From Arcuatula senhousia (lineage: Eukaryota > Mollusca > Bivalvia > Mytilida > Mytilidae), in assembly GCA_963971305.1 (NCBI GenBank), contig OZ020317.1, forward strand, positions 15,704,001-15,768,000: a stretch of 64,000 nucleotides of DNA, written 5' to 3'. Of this stretch, positions 28,501 through 40,500 are shown in pieces. Below the pieces are notes generated by a model. It worked only from the letters and a program-made list of their open reading frames with translations, was not told the DNA's origin and made no database searches. The position numbers and the translations under genes were made by a program. Position 1 is the stretch's first letter. Each line of letters starts with the position of its first letter.

Positions 28501-31500
28501 AATGACCACAAGACCGGATGCTCAGGAAGATAATTAAACAATTATATGACCGATCAGCAAAAAATGCTTACAATAAAATTTTAAAATGTCCGATTGGGAG
28601 AATTTTTATTCGGTCATTTTGGACAAAATTTCGGTCATGTCCGGCAAATATAACCGTTTCCAGACCCTTGGGCATAAATCACTTTACACCATAAAGAACT
28701 ATATGATAAAGCCACATAATAAATATCATGAAATTAGAATTTTTGGTTTCCAGAAAATGAGATAAAAGTTTTTGTGATGTCACAGAATGTGTGTGTGTGT
28801 GTGTGTGTGTGTGCAGTGGTGTTAAATGCGCTTTACAACGCACGTGGGCCATATAGGGGCATATTATATAGGGCAGTCAGTTTTTATGGTGGATGAAACA
28901 CAAGTATCTGGAGGAAACCAATGACTGTAACTACATTTTTGTAGATGTCAGAGATTGCAGGACAAAACAAAACACTGATGGTGCCAAAGTCACCCCTCCA
29001 TGTCACATGGCAAGCTACATAATAACACTTACCATGTCTTTCCCTTTGCCGCTCTTGACCTTTATAATTGACAGAGGTACGTTTGGATGGGAGGGGCATG
29101 ACTGGTACCCTTTTGTTATGTTGAGCCAAGGCCTGCATGACAGCTTCAGTTCGAACCTCTGAAATTGAAAAAGAACACAAGTTAGATATGATGCCCAACA
29201 CCAAGGAATTAAGCAGTTGATTTAAATTCTTATAGATCTGTCAAAGTCAAAAATGGCCGGATTTTGTTAAACAGGAAGGAGTTAAGTGACAGACCTGAAA
29301 AAAAAATCCCATGCTATATGACCCCACCCCAATGCTGTATACCAAATATTAAGTAGCTGTGATTAATCGTTGCTGAGAAAACTGTAACGCAAATTTCTTC
29401 CCCATTCACCATTTCATAACTGGATTTTTCACTCCATGAAATCCGACAAAAAATGAATATGTTAAATCCAATAAGTCATGAACAAATTATGATCAACCTG
29501 AGAATATACATGTACATCCCACTTCACGAAAATTGGTGCCCACAAAATTTAATACTTTCACAGTACAAGAAATAAGATACAAACCTTTCCACATGTTCTA
29601 TGAAACAAAAGACAAAATCCATGTACTTGTAAAACACTTACAAAAAGTCTCACTTTTAAAGCTTCAAGATTTTACAATAGTAAGTCAAAATAACTTGTCT
29701 TAATATCCATGTTAAGATGTACTAAATGCATGATTAAATCTGTTAAACATGCACTTTTGGGCATTATATAATACATTGTACATACATGTCTGGTCTCTCG
29801 ATAAAATCCTACTGGCAAAGATTTTTACCGATTATCTCATGATTTTTTGAAAAATTAACAAGCTACCTTAAGCAAATTCAATAAATTTGAAAAGAATTAT
29901 GTAAAATTATACTTGATTACAAGAAGAATGAAATAATTGTTTGATTCAATAAGGAGCTCTTTTCAAAAATACTTCAAAGAGCTCTTGACCCTTAAATAAC
30001 ATCCTTCAAACATAATATGTGTTGAAAAGGTTTCTTAAGAAATTAAAGTCAAATGAACAGGTCAATTACTGTGAAATGTGTTATCAGCAAATCTAATGCA
30101 TTTGTCATGGTTCATATGCATTTTATTTATAAACACTATAATTTGTTGTGCATTTAATTATTACATGTAATGTATTGTGAAATTGTACAAAAATAAGTCA
30201 ACCCAGAACTTTCCCACATAAGATGTGATACCATATACAGAGGAGAAAGTAAAGTAAGGTAATTATTGATCTTTTTTTATATAAGGCCAAACAATGAATT
30301 ATGTGTGTTTCCTATTACAAAGGCAGGTCCAAATGTAGATAGGCATTAATTTTATTTTCTATTTTTTCACCTTTAGTAAATGGAAAGTAGAATTAGAGTC
30401 GAAAGGTACATAAGCAAAAATGGCAATAAAAATGTAAGGGTAGGCATGGATAATTTTATACATTTAGGTAAGGTGGGGTAATAGGACACACATGTTTGGT
30501 TTTGTTTGTTTTTTTTGGTCTAAATGTTTTTTTTTTCATCCCTATCTGTTCTGACATTTTACCCTCAGTCATAACTTTGAATCTAAGACTAAGATTGTCT
30601 TAAATATCAGTCAACTTTGAATCTAAGACTAAGATTAAAATATTAGTGAACTTTGAATCGAAGATTTAGATTGTCTTAAATATCAGTCAACTTTGAATCT
30701 AAGTCTAAGATTGTCATAAATATCAGTCAACTTTGAATCTAAGACTTAGATTGTCTTAAATAATAGTCAACTTTGAATCTTAGACTAAGATTGCCATAAA
30801 TATCAGTCAACTTTGAATCTAAGACTAAGATCCTCCATAATAACATCCTTCTTAATCTTGTAATATTTTAAACAAAGATGTCATTTTTATGTTTGTCCAT
30901 GGAAGGCTGCACCTCATTTAAAACCCATATAAAATTTTCACTAGTGATATTTTATATCCATCTAATCATTTAAAGCCATATATATATATTGTTACAAAGC
31001 TAAAATTCATTCTGAAGTGGGTGTTAGATGTACTAAACATTTGCTATATAAAACCATTTAGTCATGTCATATGATTATCCCAAGAATATTGTCAACATGT
31101 CAATTTTCTGACTTAAAATGATGTACATGTAGAGTGAACAGAATTGATTTTACCATACCTACCGGTAACTAATATCAATTGTCATCTCTTGAGATCCATG
31201 TTCTAACATTGCTTGAAATGATATCTTTTATTTTCCCTTGTGACCCCCTCTTTTTTTCTCTGGACATTATCTGTAAGTTATCTATTGTCTTCCCTCTTGA
31301 TCCTTCTTTTTTACAGTATCTATTAGATACAACCTGTATATACATGTCTTCCTTTGTGACCATTCCATCTTTTTATGGACACTACCTAAATAATATCTAC
31401 TGTGGTTCCTTTTTCTTATATTACCTGAATGATATCTGTTGTCTTCCCTCGTGACCCTCCTATTCTCCTTTCTGTTGGCAGCAGTCTTTGGACTTGGTGC

Positions 31501-34500
31501 ATTCTGGTCTACAGAGGGATAAATAAAATAACAAATGGATCATTGCATCAACATTCAAATTTAGGGATTAAATATTTTCATCAAATAAAGAAATTCAGGT
31601 CAGACCAAATAATTCTGTGACAATCATTGTGCATGGTATGTCTATAATGTTCCATTTGTCAGATGCCCTATGTGATAAAGATACTTTTATTTTTAATTTG
31701 TCTGTGAAGTGCAGATATTGACCACTGAATATCGAGCACAACAGAAAATTATTTAGTAACTTTGAGTGATATACTAAATATACATGTAATTGAAAATGTC
31801 CCTTCCCAACTCATCAAGCGAATCTGAAGACCTACGGCATTGACATAGCAGAATTAAGCTATTGAGTGTGGATTGTTGCTGTCCTTGAGAAACTGCTTGT
31901 TATAGATGTGACAAATAATGTTCAATGCTATTGTCATCACTGATATGTTGACAATGCCAATGGGCAAACTGGGTGGAGTAGAGCTTTAAGCCATGTGTCA
32001 AGTCATTAGCATACACATAGCAATCATTACCGATAAAATAGTTAGAGGGCTTTCAAACACAAGAACTTAGAGTCATTAGCATACAAATATCAATCGTCTT
32101 CAGGGTATAGAGCAGTAAAAGTGAATCAAATATTTACAGTTAATGTATCACTTCAGCACCTCATTAAAGAGAGATTAGACAACAATGAAAATTGTTTACA
32201 TTGTACATGTTGTAAAATTCTTCTCTTTGATACTGACCATCTTAAAACTAAGGGCTCAGAACATTATCTTTTCTACTTCCATGCCAAAGAAAAGTAGTAT
32301 ATCAACATGAATGGTAACTTTGTATACCTTGAATATTGACAAACATTGGCAAAAATCTACTTGCATGAAAAAAAAAGGATTTGATGGATTTGCAAAATAA
32401 TGTATGCATCCCCTCTTTTGGTACTGAACCATCATGCAAAACCCTTGCAGTTTTGGAGTTTTAGCTCTCTAAAAAATTGTACAAAATGTATACCAGTAAG
32501 GATGGACAGACCCATCAGATAACAAAGACAGAAAAATTATCATGGTGATAGGGGTCTACATCCAACTACATTCAGATGTAGAGTTATAAATTGAAACAAA
32601 CTTTATATAACAAAGTTTTCTTGCACTTTTATTATTTTGACTTCTTTCATCTTTCACTCCCTCATACCTTACTTGGACTGGTAAAAAAAAGGACACCAAA
32701 AGGGGAAGTGCACATCTTTATTATGTCTGTAATCAATGTGTAAAATTTCAGAAAGATCTAGTGATTAGTTTTTGAGACTCAGATTACACAAGACAGGCAC
32801 CCATATAGAGTGAAAGATGGACAGACAGAGGGATTGACGGAGTGACCAAACTACTATACTTCTATACCTGCTTCTACCTTCAGCGACGCAGGTAAAAATC
32901 TATTAGCACACCCCTTTGCCATTTTGGGGTGACATAATGAACATTTAAGTAGGAATAAATGAGTATACTTAAGGTGGCCAGGTAATAAAAGGTGGATAAA
33001 TTATCACTTATCAGATAGTAGGGATGTTAAGAAGATTTTTATCACCCTTACAAACAAATTATAGACAATGGTGATAGGTTACAACATACAGAAGTGATTC
33101 AGCTGAGGTGGAAATGATTCATACATCATGTAAACAAAACATTGTATATAGATATAGGTTTATTTAGTTACCTATATGATACAGGTATATAAGTATTAAA
33201 GGTATATACAGGTTATATCACCTGTGACCAGCTATGACTGGCCTTAATAGCCTTCAGAGCATTATAAAATCCATAATGTTGTAAAATTACAATTTTATCC
33301 ATAATGTTTATGTTTACTAACTAGAATACTGACAAAGTCAGAAAGGGCCCCGCGGCAAAATATCTAAGTGTTTTCAAAATCATACGAACTTTAATTATAA
33401 CCACTAAGGCATGTTCCATGGAATGCATATGAAACTACAGATCTGTATTGTTAATAGCCTTTGAGTTTTATTGTTCACAAAGTCCAATTCTCAAAATCTG
33501 AGATTTTCGATAAAAAATGAAGTTTTTTTTCCAAAAATATTAATCATATTTGCACGAAATTTTAATATGCAAATCAGGACATGATACTTAACAGCTGAAC
33601 AAAGTTTCAGAACTGTTTCGTTAACAGTTTTTGAGTTTTAGTGTTCACAAAGTCCAATTCTCAAAATCTGTGATTTTCGATAAAAAATGATTTTTTTTCC
33701 AAAAATATTAATCAGATTTGCACGAAATTTTAATATGCACATCATGACATGCTACTTAGCAGCTGTGCAGAGTTTCAGAACTGTTTTGTTAACAGTTTTT
33801 GAGTTTTAGTGTTCACAAAGTCCAATTCTCAAAATCTGTGATTTTCGATAAAAAATGAAGATTTTTTCCAAAAATATTAATCAGATTTGCACGAAATCTT
33901 AATATGCAAATCAGGACATGCTACTTAGCAGCTGAACAAAGTTTCAGAACTGTTTCGTTAACAGTTTTTGAGTTTTAGTGTTCACAAAGTCCAATTCTCA
34001 AAATCTGTGATTTTCGTTAAAAAATGAAGTTTTTTCCAAAAATATTAATCAGATTTGCACGAAATTTTGATATGCACATCATGACATGCTACTTAGCAGC
34101 TGTGCAAAGTTTCAGAACTGTATTGTTAACAGTTTTTGAGTTTTAGTGTTCACAAAGTCCAATTCTCAAAATCTGTGATTTTCGATAAAAAATGAAGATT
34201 TTTTACAAAAATTTTAATCAGATTTGCACAAAATTTTAATATGCACATCATGACATGCTACTTAGCAGCTGTGCAAAGTTTCAGAACTGTGGTGTTAATA
34301 GTTTTTGAGTTTTAGTGTTCACAAGAATTGTTGACGGACGGACAGACGGACAGACGGACGGACGGACGGACGGACGGACGGACAGACGGACAAAGTGAAA
34401 ACTATAGGGCGTCCGCATCTTCGATGCGGGGCCCTAACTATGTTTTCACTAATGTTTTTAGTTCAGAAGTTTGAGTAATTGTTTGTGCACCCAATAGCAA

Positions 34501-37500
34501 TTTCAAGGTAAAATAGCTGACAAATGAGCTGGTCCCTTACTGGTAATTTTTCTCTGTACTCAGAATGAGATGCAATAATGATCTACATGATTGTCCGTGT
34601 TACTTACTTGAATTTTTCTGTGACTGATTTGGTGGTTTGCTGTATGGTGCTAAAAGACGAGATTTCTTCTTGTCATATCCTTTTCTTGTGATGTCCCCTG
34701 CAAAAAGAAACAGGCTAACTTATTTTTTTTCATTAAATATTTTGCAATTTTAATATTCTTGGAAATGAAGTTTATGCAGTATTGACTGGCATATTTGTCT
34801 CTCTCTCAAATATACAATGAAGCAAGATACATTATAAGTCATGAGCACTGGCTGAATCAGAAGAGACGGAGGGGACTTTCACCCCTATAAACCACAGAAT
34901 TTTAATAGAAATTTTGGCTTTTCGACAAAATTGGCATGAAAATAATTGCATTTGTGGCAAATCCATCCCATTTCACCCCATCTTAGCTCAAACCCTGAAT
35001 CTGCCCCTGTCAAATGGTACATGGTCTCTTGGTGTACTGTACCTTGAACACAAATTGGTGCTGATTTTTAAAAACTTTTACCTAAAAGGTGACATTTCCT
35101 TTTATTGTATGTAAACACAAAATATGAAAAATGTAATAATCTTATTCTATGTGATGTCCATTTTTGTCCTCTTAAGGACAAGTTGATTAATTTCCTTTTA
35201 TGAAATTTATTATTTACATGACATGTTCCTAATTATACATCATGTTTCATCAGGAGAGTGATATATTGGTCTCAGGAAAGTCATGGAAAGCTCACTAATC
35301 ACTTGGTCAGTACATTGTAGCTTGGTGAAGTTCATGAATATTTTACTATGAAAGTATACAGTATAAGTTCCTGAATGCCCAGGGTTGCATCAACATGGAA
35401 GTCAGGTACTGAGCTTGATTAAAGCTTAACCCTGTCATATTTTATATGTGCCTGTTCTAAGGCAGGATCTTTGTCAAAGCTTTTGTTTGACCCTGTCATC
35501 TTTGTGTTTATTGTTCTATGTCCAGAAATTGGTCATTCATTGATAATTTTAGGATTGGTATTGAATCTTATGTATTGTATTTTTAGTCTTGGGCAAATGC
35601 AAGACCGCCAGCAGTGACCTCTGGTCATGTTGAAGACTGCTGGCTGTTTTTCCACTGTGATTTTTTAAATTGCTGTTTCTTTATGTTGGTTGTGTCACAT
35701 TCACTTATTCCACGTAACTAAGTGTTTAAATAAATATCTGTCCTGTATAAATAAAGTGTACACTTCCATAAAATTTATAAAGTAAAGGTATACATAGTAG
35801 ATATGAGGTTGTTAAACATCACACTAAAGTAGACAAACTTTTAAAGATCTAAGAAAGATATACAGTAAAATAATTATCTTTCATCCCATCTTACACTTGG
35901 CATACTAGAAAACGCGGGATGGACTCATGGGATGGACCCATGGACTCATGGGATGGACCCAAAAATGGACTCAAAAATGGACCCAAGAATGGACCCAAAA
36001 ATGGACTCGAAAAATGGACCCAAAAATGGACTCGAAAAATGGACCCAAAAATGGACTTAAAAATGGACCCTATATTTTTATATCCAGTTTACTCAAATAT
36101 GGACTCATGGGATGAAATCGTGGGATCCCCCCCTGACCCAGCCCCGACCCCCGAAAAATAAAACAAACAAACAAAATAAAACCAAAAGAACTCTTGCATT
36201 ATTAATTCTTCTTTTTTTAATTCGAATCTATATACTTTCAAAAATATATTTGTTTTTTTTATGATATTGGGGTGCCCAGATATGAAAAAACACTCAAACA
36301 AATGAATATACACACTTAGTATCCTTTATTATTAATAAGATAATTTTAGTTAATACAAACTCTTAATTGTTATAAACGGTTAAAAAAAAAGACATAAAAC
36401 ATAAAAACAAAAACAACAAAATGAATGTTGGTGCAGCTGATATAACTTTATTTAGTTTAATTGTTTGTTCGTTGGAAAAGTGTCACAAATCGACATACAT
36501 ACAGAGGACGTGAAGAGCTAATGTAAACATTTGAGGTTCTTATCTTTCATCGGCATCAATTTATGTATCAGCTAGTGGTAAACAAGGTCAGATTGTGCTG
36601 TCTTTACATTACATTTGACGTGAAAAGAATGCAATTAAGATATTTAAAACATTAATGGATTTCACACACTCTCCCCTTTAATATTTTAAATTGTGAATTT
36701 GAAACAAAAAATATTTGAACTTTTCTACATGGTTGAAAAGCAACTATTTGTTAAGCACTGAGCTTACTTTTAATTGACAGGCCCTTACACAAGGGGGGTG
36801 CGAGGGGTGCGATCGCACCCCCCTTTGAAAACCAACAAGCACTATTAAACTTAGCATTTTGATTCAACTGTGACTATTAAAGTTGACGTTTTGTATGAAA
36901 AAGTCTATTTCGCACCCCCCTTAGGAAAATCCTGTGTACGGGCCTGATTGAGATGGTGATAATCTTTATGAACATAAAGGATAGACCAATATTAAATGCA
37001 TTGAGATGTACTATATTGCAATTTTCAATTATCCTGGTTTTATCATTACTTTAAAATGATATAACAATTAATACAAGAGCTGAAAAAAATATTTACAGCA
37101 GGTGTTTCCTTTTAAATTATCTGCAATAAAAATGTTAACTTTCAAGCTTATATATAAGATAAAAAAAATAGGGTCCATTTTTTAGTCCATTTCAGTGTTC
37201 TCCCCAGAAATTTTGGATAGCATCACATTTTGCGTAAACAAGATTCAGCTGAAGGAAAACGAATCGCGTCGATTGACAACTGGCTCATGTTTTATTTATA
37301 ATTTAATTTTAAATGTATCAACCCCCCCCCCTTTTAATATAAAACATGATTCAGAAATACTTTTTAAAATAATATAGGAGGGGGGTTGTATGCATGACTG
37401 GAAAATAACAGCCAAGGCATTGTAAAATATGACTATGTTTAATTCTCTTTGGTGGAAAAAGATAATTAGTCTAGTTATAAGAATATTGTGTGGTATGTGA

Positions 37501-40500
37501 TGACTCATGGGAGAGAAAGGGACAGAAAGTTGCTTTAAATAGTAATAATAAAAACTTATATTGATATAATGAATATTTCATTCCTAATCTGCTTTGAATA
37601 AATAACTTTGCTGAAATGTACCATTTAAAAAATATATATGGTACATGTAATTTTAACACAGTAGCCACTGCCTTTAAGTTATCTCCCTTTTGCCCAAAGT
37701 TGTCTTTCTTTGTTTATGAAATATACTGCCAAAATCAAATGTGTGAAATCAATGTTTTAGACTATATAATCGTAAATAGGGATGTTTAAGGATTCCAATA
37801 TTCATTCTTTAAGGTAAAAATTCATTCTTTTGTCTTGATCAGTCTTTTAGTTTTGGTTTTCATTTATTTTTCATGTAAGTTCAAAAACCCACGTGTATCA
37901 AACACATGGCTTGTGTTTGTTTTTATTTTGGTTAATTCTGATTGGTTGTCCAACCAAAAAATTAAACACTCGGCTGCAGGTGCCTACTGTCAGCAAATCA
38001 CCTGTTATCAAGTCTAATTAGTTAAAAATCGATATCTTTCAATTTATTGACAACAGACCAATCATTTATTTGATAATTGGCTTGGGGTTGTAAAGGTGTC
38101 AATTACCCAATGGTCCTGAATGGCTTCATTGTAAAAAAATTAAGCAATTTTATAGCGTCTCGGTGCAGACCGATAGCATCTCGGTAAAATCTGATAGCGT
38201 CTCGGTCCCGAGATGCTATAAGGGCCTGGGGAGAACACTGCATTTTTAGGTCCACTTTTGGGTCCATCCCATGAGTCCATGGGTCCATCCCATGAGTCCA
38301 TCCCAAGAGTTCATCCCGCGTTTTCTAGTATGCCCTTACACTTAGTTCACAGATAAAACAAGTTATATTTTCTATGGTAGAGATACTGTTTGATCTTTGT
38401 AACTCAAAGCAAGATTTTTTATAATTTTATACATAATCTTCATGAAAAAAAATTTTGTTTTCATATTATTGTTTTGTGGGATATAAAAATTTTTATCAAC
38501 TGATAAAGCCTATATACATGTAGTTTTATTGATCATACTGTATTTAACTTATTAGATTTGTTTAGACAATTTAATTAATTTTGTCCTCCTAAATGGTCTA
38601 GCTGCCAGACAATTTGAGATATATGTTGAAAACCCCCCACCAGCTATACTGCTGTACCTTTACTATTTGTGATTGCCAGTTTTTGTAGTTTTTGAAAGTT
38701 TAATTAACATAAACCAAAGAAAATTTGCTATGCATTTTCGCCAAATCTCTTGACCAAGATCATTACTTTCGCAGTATGTTACGGTTTTACAGGGTAGCAA
38801 AAAGAGTCATGTTAGGAAACCACCAATACATGTCAGGTAGCAGACACACGTGAGCAAAGTTGTTTGTTTTTTTTTACAAAGAAGTGAACAGGCACTGATC
38901 CAGTATTTTATGTTAGAGGGACTCCAGGGAGTGCACTAAAGAAAATAGAAGAAAAATCTAGGAGTATCTTTCTAGAAAATCAAGATTATATGACAAAAAA
39001 TTAAAATTTTTCAAATCTTAGAGGAGGATTGTGCAGGGTTCCCCCCTCTGAATGCTACTGTTTATCATAATAAACTGTAGTTGATTCTATGCTCTGACTT
39101 TCACCGAGATGCAGAATGACCATGTTTATCTTAGAGAGACTACATTCATCTTGACCTATCATGTCATCGAATGTCATAAACCTGAAACTGATTAAAATAT
39201 GTAGCTCTAAGTGGAACAGAATTGCTGGAAGCTTATGATATCTTGCATGTAGATGGATATTGCTGATAAATATACCTCACTTTAGATTATCAGATGATAA
39301 GATATTTACAATCCACATCTGATTGCTGGAAGTCTCAATTTTTTAGATTTAAGTATATTCTGGCTCAAATTTTTACATTTTATAATTTGGGATATTGCTC
39401 CTGTAGTGAATGGGTTAAAATTGTAGTTGGTGACCCATGGTCAACTATTATTATGATATTCATGTTATATTCATCCAATGTTGGCAGATCCATACATTTG
39501 GTGGAATATTCAGAAAATTGTCACCTTTTTGGTAAGAGAAGGGCTTCCCCTAAGGCAAAATGTCTAAATCTCCCCCTGGTTAGCTTTGTGGTAGTTCAAT
39601 AATGGATAGTTCTACATGTCTGTATTGTATTGAATGTATTTTGTACTGTGAACTTTATATTGATGTCATGTGTGTATGTATTACTGCGACCCAAATATGG
39701 GTCAATAGTATTTGAATAAAGTTTAATAATGATTTTCCAACATTATAATTCCTATGGATGAAGATCAAAAGCAGTCAGCTTGCCTTTAACAGTTAGTCCA
39801 AAGTAAGAGCAACAAAAAAGATATTTTTACTATTGAGCTTTTCAAGGTTTTGGTTAGAACTGCAATAGCCTCAAACCAGGAACAGTTGTAATTGAGACTG
39901 TAAGCAGCTCTATAGAAGACATGTAGATCTTCATTAAACATACATGTATGCCACTCATACATTAAACCCTGTAATTACAAACTCTAAGATGCCTCTTTCA
40001 GACTGTTTTAATTGTTACATAATCTCATCTTATATCACTCCTTTAATCAGGCAATTATCCTGTAAACAGTTTACATAACCTATCAAATAAACTTCCTGCA
40101 CAGAGGTAAATAATAAAACAACACTCCTCCCCCAGCTGCCTGTAAATCAAATAATGTCACATCAAAAATAAATAATTAGGGAAATTATCAAAACATTTCA
40201 GTTTAATTTCAATTCAATTCAATCTTTATTGTCATATAAACTATATATACAGTTTGTGACAGTATAACATAGACATAAACAGACATACATACAAATACAC
40301 ATGTAACAAGTTGAAAAAATATATATATACATTATGAAGCAAATGTTTAAGGTTCCCCTGTCCTCAGTTCTATAGACTTTTTAATAAAGGATCCTAATTT
40401 ATTTACCTCTGTTGGTGTTGATGGGTTTAATATGTATATAATTTTTTCACTGATGTTTAGGTCTTTAAAAAAGCTATTAAAAGAAAGAAACTCAAAATAT

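Larger units (their letters stand above)
35899..38334. mobile_element. Long-TIR element with 9-bp target duplication and two nested elements
   Basis: Inverted ends GGCATACTAGAAAACGCGGG and its complement bound 2436 bp, flanked by CTTACACTT on both sides (35890-35898, 38335-38343). The arms continue into ATGGGATGGACCC tandem words. A 9-bp duplication with long terminal repeats resembles Mutator-like elements. Elements at 36778-36946 and 37193-38240 are inserted inside. No transposase is present, and small frames made of MDP/NGPK repeats are artefacts. Confidence 0.85.

Noticed and set aside
28893..29162. Plus-strand 89-codon frame opposite DIP2 exon 4
   Set aside because: Antisense shadow; the minus strand encodes the conserved DIP2 segment with proper splice sites.
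35919..36161. Plus-strand frame rich in MDP/NGPK repeats, in two overlapping reading frames
   Set aside because: It is translated from the subterminal 12-25-bp DNA repeats of a TIR element. More than one frame is open because of the repeat, and there is no gene context.
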